A program made the translations under genes and the position numbers. From an uncultured Jeotgalicoccus sp. (lineage in GTDB: Bacteria > Bacillota > Bacilli > Staphylococcales > Salinicoccaceae), in assembly GCA_947631305.1 (NCBI GenBank), contig CANRKV010000060.1:1-8910 (forward strand): a stretch of DNA of 8,910 nucleotides, given 5' to 3'. Below, in pieces: positions 6,054 to 8,910 of this stretch (positions within the stretch are counted from its first letter, which is position 1; each line of letters begins with the position of its first letter). The notes beneath the pieces were generated by a model that worked only from the letters and a program-made list of their open reading frames with translations, was not told the DNA's origin and searched no databases.

Positions 6054-7136
6054 TTAGTTTTTGTGGAATGGTGTTTTAACGAACTTAGCAGGTACATCTT
6101 TATTACGCACTTTAATTACGAATTCTTTGTCTAACTCATAGAAGTCAGTATCAACTAATGCGAAACCGATTGAGCGTTTAGTCGTTGGTGACTGTGTTCC
6201 GCTCGTTACGTAACCTACTTTGTTTCCTTCATTATCGTATACCTCGTAGTCCGTACGCGCGATTCCCTTGCCTGTAATTTCAAATCCGGACAGACGGCGT
6301 GGAATACCATTTTCTTTTTGTGCTTTTAATACCGGCTGACCGATGAAGTCGCCTTTGTCCACTTTAACAGCAAAACCGATGCGTGATTCAAGCGGTGAGA
6401 TTTCAGGTGTTAAATCCTGTCCGTGAAGTGGAAGTCCAGCTTCAAGACGAAGTGTGTCACGTGAACCCAGTCCACATTCAACAGCACCGTTATCTACGAA
6501 CAGTTTCCACAGGTGAAGTGTATCTTCCGGTTTGCAGTACAGCTCAAATCCGTCTTCTCCAGTGTATCCGCTTTGTGAAATAATAACGTCTTTACCGTCT
6601 ACCTGCGCGCCTGTGACAAAGTTGAACATTTTCAGTTCAGAAAGATCAGTTTCTGTGAACTTCTGTACTAATGCTCTTGCATTCGGTCCCTGCACCGCAA
6701 GCTGACCGTAATCTGCAGATACGTTTTCTACAACAGCATCGTATCCTTCGATAGCTTTAAGCCATTCGAAATCTTCTTCAGTATTTCCTGCGTTAGGAAT
6801 AAGCAGGTATTCATTGTCAGCGAGCTTGTAAATTACAAGGTCGTCGATTACTCCGCCTTTTTCGTTAGCAATCGCAGTGTATTGAGCTTTTACATCTGTT
6901 AACTTAGAAACGTCGTTAGTCAGTGCATAGTTTAAGAATTTTTCAGCTTCGGCGCCTGTAACACGAATTTCACCCATGTGACTGACATCGAAAATACCGA
7001 CATCTTCTCTTACTGCTGTGTGTTCTTCTTTGATGCTTGAGAATTGAACAGGCATTTCCCAGCCGCCAAAATCGACCAGTTTAGCACCGTTCTCATGATA
7101 GTACTCGTTTAAAGGTGTTCTTTTTAACTCACTCAT
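6054..7136 (-). CDS. gcvT: Aminomethyltransferase, T-protein of the glycine cleavage system
   Basis: GcvT transfers the methylene group from aminomethylated H-protein to tetrahydrofolate, releasing ammonia and giving 5,10-methylene-THF. The 360-residue length is typical. Visible family motifs are FDVSHMGEIRV (49-59), GGVIDDLVIY (94-103) with the catalytic Asp region, QSGYTGEDGFELY (188-200) and GLGSRDTLRLEAGLPLHGQDL (222-242), then the C-terminal SGTQSPTTKRSIG (322-334). AGGAGG (7150-7145) precedes the ATG by eight bases. It has its own promoter and a glycine riboswitch. In Bacillus and Staphylococcus gcvT is followed by gcvPA and gcvPB; here a terminator and convergent yqhL follow instead. 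The gene itself looks intact. Confidence 0.97.
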   Translation of the reverse strand: MSELKRTPLNEYYHENGAKLVDFGGWEMPVQFSSIKEEHTAVREDVGIFDVSHMGEIRVTGAEAEKFLNYALTNDVSKLTDVKAQYTAIANEKGGVIDDLVIYKLADNEYLLIPNAGNTEEDFEWLKAIEGYDAVVENVSADYGQLAVQGPNARALVQKFTETDLSELKMFNFVTGAQVDGKDVIISQSGYTGEDGFELYCKPEDTLHLWKLFVDNGAVECGLGSRDTLRLEAGLPLHGQDLTPEISPLESRIGFAVKVDKGDFIGQPVLKAQKENGIPRRLSGFEITGKGIARTDYEVYDNEGNKVGYVTSGTQSPTTKRSIGFALVDTDFYELDKEFVIKVRNKDVPAKFVKTPFHKN

Positions 7137-7151
7137 TACAATTTCCTCCTC

Positions 7152-7191
7152 AAATAAATAAAACAGGACAGTGACTAATCGCTGTCCTGTT
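7152..7191 (-). terminator. Riboswitch expression-platform terminator in the gcvT leader
   Basis: AACAGGACAG (7191-7182) and CTGTCCTGTT (7171-7162) form a perfect 10-bp stem with a 10-base loop, followed by TTATTTATTT. It lies between the aptamer and the gcvT ribosome site, as a regulated attenuator should. A competing hairpin, TCCTG (7207-7203) with CAGGA (7189-7185), would break the 5' arm and could serve as antiterminator. Confidence 0.88.
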
Positions 7192-7216
7192 GAAATAATC
7201 TTCAGGATTACGTCGC

Positions 7217-7295
7217 AATACTGTCCTTTTGCCTGAGAGATTCACCTTTTGAGGCTTGCTCCTTCGGCGACGCATAGAGCGTTCTCTCCAGTATT
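7217..7295 (-). promoter_or_regulatory. Glycine riboswitch, single aptamer, upstream of gcvT
   Basis: Read on the minus strand, the conserved glycine aptamer elements appear in order: GGAGAG, then GCCGAAGGAGCAA (7268-7256), then CTCTCAGGCAAAAGGAC (7239-7223). P1 is a perfect 7-bp stem, AATACTG (7295-7289) with CAGTATT (7223-7217). Only one aptamer fits: about 27 bases separate it from the likely transcript start, and what follows is the terminator. Known glycine riboswitches ahead of gcvT switch expression on when glycine is high; the same is inferred here. Confidence 0.93.
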
Positions 7296-7328
7296 ATTCA
7301 TCCGTAACTGTCTTTTGAATCCGTATAC

Positions 7329-7358
7329 ATTATACTCATAATTTATTTAAAATGGCAA
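7329..7358 (-). promoter_or_regulatory. Promoter of the gcvT riboswitch transcript
   Basis: TTGCCA (7358-7353) and a perfect TATAAT (7334-7329) with 18 bases between. The -35 begins only ten bases after the aroK stop. A start near 7322 gives a leader of about 186 bases carrying aptamer and terminator. Confidence 0.85.
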
Positions 7359-7367
7359 GCTGAACAC

Positions 7368-7874
7368 TCACGCCTTAAAATTCATTTTGTCCATGTGTCC
7401 GATGATTTCAGCGGCTGTTTTTTCAACAGTCTGCGCGGTGCTGATTTCACTGTCGGCAAGCGAAGAGTACTTGTCCAGTCTTGACTTATAAAGTGTTTGT
7501 ACCTTTTCAATATCCTGATTGCCGAGCGGGCGGTTTTCATCCTGCTGAATCCGGCTGTACAGCTCTTCAAATGGTGCATTTAAAAAGAATACAGGTCTGC
7601 CGGATAATTCTTTTAACAGATCATAAGATTTTTCGTATGTGACTACCCCGCCGCCTGTCGCGATAATGACATCTTTTTTAAGCGTTGTTTGAAGTGCCTG
7701 GAATTCATATTCCCTGAAAGCCGCTTCACCTTCTGATGCGAAAATTTCCGGAATCGTTTTGCCGGCGATTACTGGTATCACTGCATCGAGGTCGATGACT
7801 TCTTTATTCAGTTGTGTGCCAAGTTCATGTGCGATGGTCGTTTTGCCGCACCCCATAAAGCCTATTAATATCAT
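7368..7874 (-). CDS. aroK: Shikimate kinase
   Basis: AroK phosphorylates shikimate at the 3-hydroxyl with ATP, a step to chorismate and aromatic amino acids. I start it at the ATG at 7874 because TTAGGTGA ends eight bases upstream; a GTG at 7886 extends the frame by four codons but would have no ribosome site. The 168-residue protein has the Walker A loop GFMGCGKTT (5-13), Asp28 and Asp30 in IDLD, Arg54 in AFRE and the GGG at 74-76 for shikimate binding, the lid Arg105 in ENRPLG, and Arg122. The gene lies between comGF and gcvT, as in staphylococci, with a promoter of its own and a leader of about 100 bases. Confidence 0.95.
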   Translation of the reverse strand: MILIGFMGCGKTTIAHELGTQLNKEVIDLDAVIPVIAGKTIPEIFASEGEAAFREYEFQALQTTLKKDVIIATGGGVVTYEKSYDLLKELSGRPVFFLNAPFEELYSRIQQDENRPLGNQDIEKVQTLYKSRLDKYSSLADSEISTAQTVEKTAAEIIGHMDKMNFKA

Positions 7875-7909
7875 ATTATCATTCACCTAATTTATTATTT
7901 GATCAATTC

Positions 7910-7927
7910 TTGAAATATAGATTTCAA
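7910..7927 (-). other. Small hairpin in the aroK leader
   Basis: TTGAAAT (7927-7921) and ATTTCAA (7916-7910) form a perfect 7-bp stem with a 4-base loop about 35 bases before the aroK start. It has no T-tract and is AT-rich, so it may stabilise the leader or be chance. Confidence 0.35.
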
Positions 7928-7978
7928 TTAAATTCATGCGGATATCAAGTATCAGCTGAAACCTATTATAGTAATGAT

Positions 7979-8007
7979 AGTATACTCCGATTAAATATAT
8001 AAGTAAA
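7979..8007 (-). promoter_or_regulatory. Promoter of aroK
   Basis: TTTACT (8007-8002) and TATACT (7984-7979) with exactly 17 bases between, in the gap after comGF. A TATAAT at 7970-7965 is an alternative -10 but has no good -35. Confidence 0.55.
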
Positions 8008-8036
8008 AAGTATACCGACAGGCTGAAGAACCCGTC
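8004..8036 (-). terminator. Possible weak terminator of the comG operon
   Basis: GACGGG (8036-8031) pairs with CCTGTC (8022-8017), 6 bp with one G-U pair, and a run CTTTTTACTT follows after six bases. The stem starts inside the comGF stop codon. The distance to the T-run makes it a weak candidate. Confidence 0.4.
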
Positions 8037-8451
8037 ACTTTTTAAAGATAAGTGTTTCATCGGCTGCTCCTTTCAGCTGCAGGGTAATGGTTTCTTTCGT
8101 TTCTGTAATGACAAATGAGTCGATATTGAACATTAAAGTTACAAACCCCGCATTATCAATACTTTTAATAATCCGTCCGCTGCTGTAGCTGTATGAAATT
8201 TTTCCCCTGTCTGTCTTAAAATTAATTTCCGACGTTCCTGAAGCATCAACTTCTTCTGCTGCACCGGATACTTCTATAATATCCAGCATAAAAATATCTG
8301 TATCGTAATGATCTTCGTGAAGCGTCAGCCCTTGAAACATCATCATTATATTAGGCATAACCGCCATAATTAAAGCAGCCGTCATCAATGACAGCAGCAT
8401 CTCCAAATAAGTAAATCCGTCAGCCGCATATTTTTTTGAGCCGTTCGTCAC
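8035..8451 (-). CDS. comGF: Competence minor pseudopilin ComGF
   Basis: ComGF is a minor pseudopilin of the competence pilus that draws DNA to the cell surface. I start it at GTG 8451 (MTNGSKKYAADG), seven bases after AAGGCGGGG; the frame is open further but upstream codons lie deep in comGE. The 138-residue product has a class III signal with cleavage expected at Gly12/Phe13 (ADG|FTYLEM) and Glu17 at mature position 5, then a hydrophobic helix to about residue 39. The rest is a beta-rich domain. Its start overlaps comGE by 32 bases. The assignment rests on order and the prepilin motif, since this family diverges fast. No comGG follows before aroK. Confidence 0.85.
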   Translation of the reverse strand: MTNGSKKYAADGFTYLEMLLSLMTAALIMAVMPNIMMMFQGLTLHEDHYDTDIFMLDIIEVSGAAEEVDASGTSEINFKTDRGKISYSYSSGRIIKSIDNAGFVTLMFNIDSFVITETKETITLQLKGAADETLIFKK

Positions 8452-8677
8452 ATGGTATCCCCGCCTTATCAAAGAGTTTTTCTGCAGCTTTGATATAGTC
8501 GGCAGGTTCGTCATACCACGTGCTCATAATGTACAGTTCACGGTAAACTTTCAGCTGTTCCGAACTCAGCTGATCGGTGCTTGAAATATAAAAAATTCCC
8601 GGCAGCAGCAGAACGATAAATGTGAAAATCAGCAGTGCCAGCATGCTGTCAAACAGCAGAAATCCATCATTGTTCAA
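8420..8677 (-). CDS. comGE: Competence minor pseudopilin ComGE
   Basis: I place the start at TTG 8677, eight bases after AAAGGAAG; the earlier GTG at 8770 would overlap comGD by about 100 bases and add a leader unlike a prepilin's. The 85-residue product then begins MNNDG|FLLFDSML with a five-residue leader and cleavage expected at Gly5/Phe6. Mature position 5 is Asp10 rather than the usual Glu. A hydrophobic helix runs to about residue 27, followed by a short polar domain with two Cys (CDERLKKIC) close to the C-terminus that could form a disulfide outside the cell. It overlaps comGD by 11 bases and comGF by 32 bases, so the three are translationally coupled. Confidence 0.85.
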   Translation of the reverse strand: MNNDGFLLFDSMLALLIFTFIVLLLPGIFYISSTDQLSSEQLKVYRELYIMSTWYDEPADYIKAAEKLFDKAGIPCDERLKKICG

Positions 8678-8910
8678 TTCTGAATCTTCCTTTCTGGATT
8701 TGGAATATAAATTTAACGATTTTACCACCGCATGATATATGCACTGTACCGAAAGCATTCGTGTCACCATTTTCTTTGTATGTGAAACTATTCATGCCGT
8801 AATTTTCCAGCCGGCATGTCTTCAGTTCATAGCTTGAAATTATTCTGCGGGCTTTATCGCGTACCGAAATGGTTTGAATATCGTGTTCCATTAGCACTAT
8901 AAATGACTCT
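8667..8910 (-). CDS. comGD: Competence pseudopilin ComGD, C-terminal part
   Basis: The frame is open through the window edge at 8910 with no stop, so this is the 3' part of a longer gene; the GTG and ATG at 8897 and 8891 are internal. About 80 residues are visible. They show strand-rich sequence ending GGKIVKFIFQIQKGRFRIEQ, the kind of C-terminal beta-sheet with a conserved Gly-Arg found in ComGD and GspH-like minor pseudopilins. The prepilin signal would lie beyond the window. Name and function are inferred mainly from position directly ahead of comGE and comGF. Its stop lies 11 bases inside comGE. Confidence 0.8.
   Translation of the reverse strand, partial: ESFIVLMEHDIQTISVRDKARRIISSYELKTCRLENYGMNSFTYKENGDTNAFGTVHISCGGKIVKFIFQIQKGRFRIEQ

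Noticed and set aside
7137..7216. Second glycine aptamer or small leader peptide between the aptamer and gcvT
   Set aside because: The conserved GCCGAAGG and CTCAGGCAAAAGGAC elements do not recur, and no frame with a ribosome site is present; the stretch is the expression platform.
7875..7886. GTG start of AroK, four codons upstream
   Set aside because: The only Shine-Dalgarno-like sequence overlaps this GTG and is correctly spaced for the ATG at 7874.
8678..8770. Upstream GTG start for ComGE
   Set aside because: It would add 31 residues unlike a prepilin leader and overlap comGD by about 100 bases; the TTG at 8677 has a well-spaced ribosome site.

Overview
The window looks like a chromosomal core region of a low-to-moderate GC Firmicute, most probably of the Staphylococcaceae (Jeotgalicoccus, Salinicoccus or Macrococcus are plausible; I cannot fix the genus). 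The evidence is the gene neighbourhood: accC, accB, efp, an X-Pro peptidase, a DUF1385 (YqhQ) membrane protein, a YqhL rhodanese-like protein, gcvT, aroK and the comG competence genes. This is the conserved Bacillus/Staphylococcus yqh-comG block. Shine-Dalgarno sites are strong AGGAGG types and intrinsic terminators are clear. No phage, insertion sequence, tRNA, rRNA or CRISPR is visible.

Layout. (1) Bases 1-3694, minus strand: the first codons of an unidentified gene, the accBC operon (biotin carboxyl carrier protein and biotin carboxylase, first step of fatty-acid synthesis) with its own promoter and a long terminator, then efp behind an X-Pro peptidase gene. (2) Bases 3695-3809: a divergent intergenic region with a perfect inverted repeat over a promoter. 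(3) Bases 3810-5923, plus strand: a tight four-gene operon of membrane-associated products: a coiled-coil lipoprotein, YqhQ/DUF1385, a 72-residue membrane protein, and a membrane-anchored rhodanese-like protein with Asp in place of the catalytic Cys. It ends at a strong terminator. (4) Bases 6007-7358, minus strand: gcvT, with its own promoter, a single-aptamer glycine riboswitch and an intrinsic terminator in the leader. The gcvPA and gcvPB genes that normally follow gcvT are not there. (5) Bases 7368-8910, minus strand: aroK with its own promoter, then the end of the comG operon (comGF, comGE and the 3' part of comGD).

How the genes work together: AccB and AccC are partners in acetyl-CoA carboxylase. 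EF-P relieves ribosome stalling at polyproline, and its neighbour is a peptidase family that cuts X-Pro bonds. GcvT is one subunit of the glycine cleavage system and is controlled by glycine through its leader. ComGD/E/F are minor pseudopilins of the DNA-uptake pilus. The four-gene plus-strand operon has no established function that I can state and is the most open part of the window. No stretch above 300 bases lacks a gene; the longest, 7137-7367, is filled by the gcvT promoter and riboswitch leader.
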